Of a DNA stretch of 33,176 bases, positions 33,166-33,176 are shown in pieces. This DNA comes from Methanobacteriota archaeon (lineage in GTDB: Archaea > Thermoplasmatota > Poseidoniia > Poseidoniales > Poseidoniaceae): positions 1-33,176 of the forward strand of contig PBHQ01000018.1 of the NCBI GenBank assembly GCA_002719475.1. Direction: 5' to 3'. The position numbers were made by a program, and so were the translations under genes. How positions within the stretch are numbered: position 1 is the first letter of the stretch; each line of letters starts with the position of its first letter. The notes below the pieces were generated by a model, which saw only the letters and a program-made list of their open reading frames with translations, ran no database searches and was not told the origin of the DNA.

Positions 33166-33176
33166 CGAAGAAGTCA

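Overview
The window looks like one stretch of chromosome from a marine planktonic euryarchaeon, most likely Marine Group II (Candidatus Poseidoniales) or a close relative. This rests on recognition of gene families, not a database search. The archaeal indicators are a radical SAM protein of the archaeosine type (RaSEA), an archaeal-type YchF/OLA1 GTPase with a Cys-rich insert, a short archaeal-type (archaetidyl/phosphatidyl)serine decarboxylase, and several leaderless-looking starts with AT-rich boxes about 26 nt upstream. Mixed with these are bacterial-looking genes: malic enzyme fused to a phosphotransacetylase domain, MMPL exporter, PabC/PabBA, DoxX and DUF4079. Genes are densely packed on both strands. 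No gap exceeds about 225 bases, and I see no rRNA, tRNA, insertion sequence or CRISPR array.

Layout. 1-1751 (-): a large unrecognised protein running off the left edge. 1864-2328 (+): DUF4079 membrane protein. 2333-5693 (-): DHH phosphoesterase followed by an MMPL/RND exporter, probably one operon. 5808-7316 (+): Nudix hydrolase, small two-TM protein and cob(I)alamin adenosyltransferase. 7317-8036 (-): membrane protein with a TPR-like tail. 8127-10023 (+): a 108-aa unknown, a glutaredoxin/GST protein of the microsomal PGE-synthase-2 type, and a degenerate formylglycine-generating-enzyme-like membrane protein. 10035-13872: divergent malic enzyme-PTA (-) and pyruvate kinase (+), i.e. a pyruvate node. 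13838-14167 (-): Cys/Lys-rich zinc-ribbon protein. 14390-15376 (+): DoxX-like protein with an extra soluble domain. 15496-23838 (+): a 2780-aa surface protein with about 34 propeller blades, six FN3-like domains, one TM helix and an acidic tail. 23855-26901 (+): pabC and pabBA, enough to make p-aminobenzoate from chorismate. 26971-27351 (+): zinc-ribbon membrane protein. 27353-31019 (-): small TM protein, a cbb3-oxidase-like integral membrane protein ending in two EF-hands, and the YchF-like GTPase. 31119 to the right edge (-): serine decarboxylase and RaSEA.

The most unusual item is the 671-aa protein at 28722-30737. It appears to keep the fold and loop landmarks of cbb3-type oxidase subunit I but lacks almost all histidines that bind heme and CuB. 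It ends in two consensus EF-hands and is co-transcribed with a small two-TM partner. A perfect palindrome lies over the probable transcription start of this operon. Two further perfect palindromes sit in the intergenic regions at about 14.19 kb and 15.42 kb.
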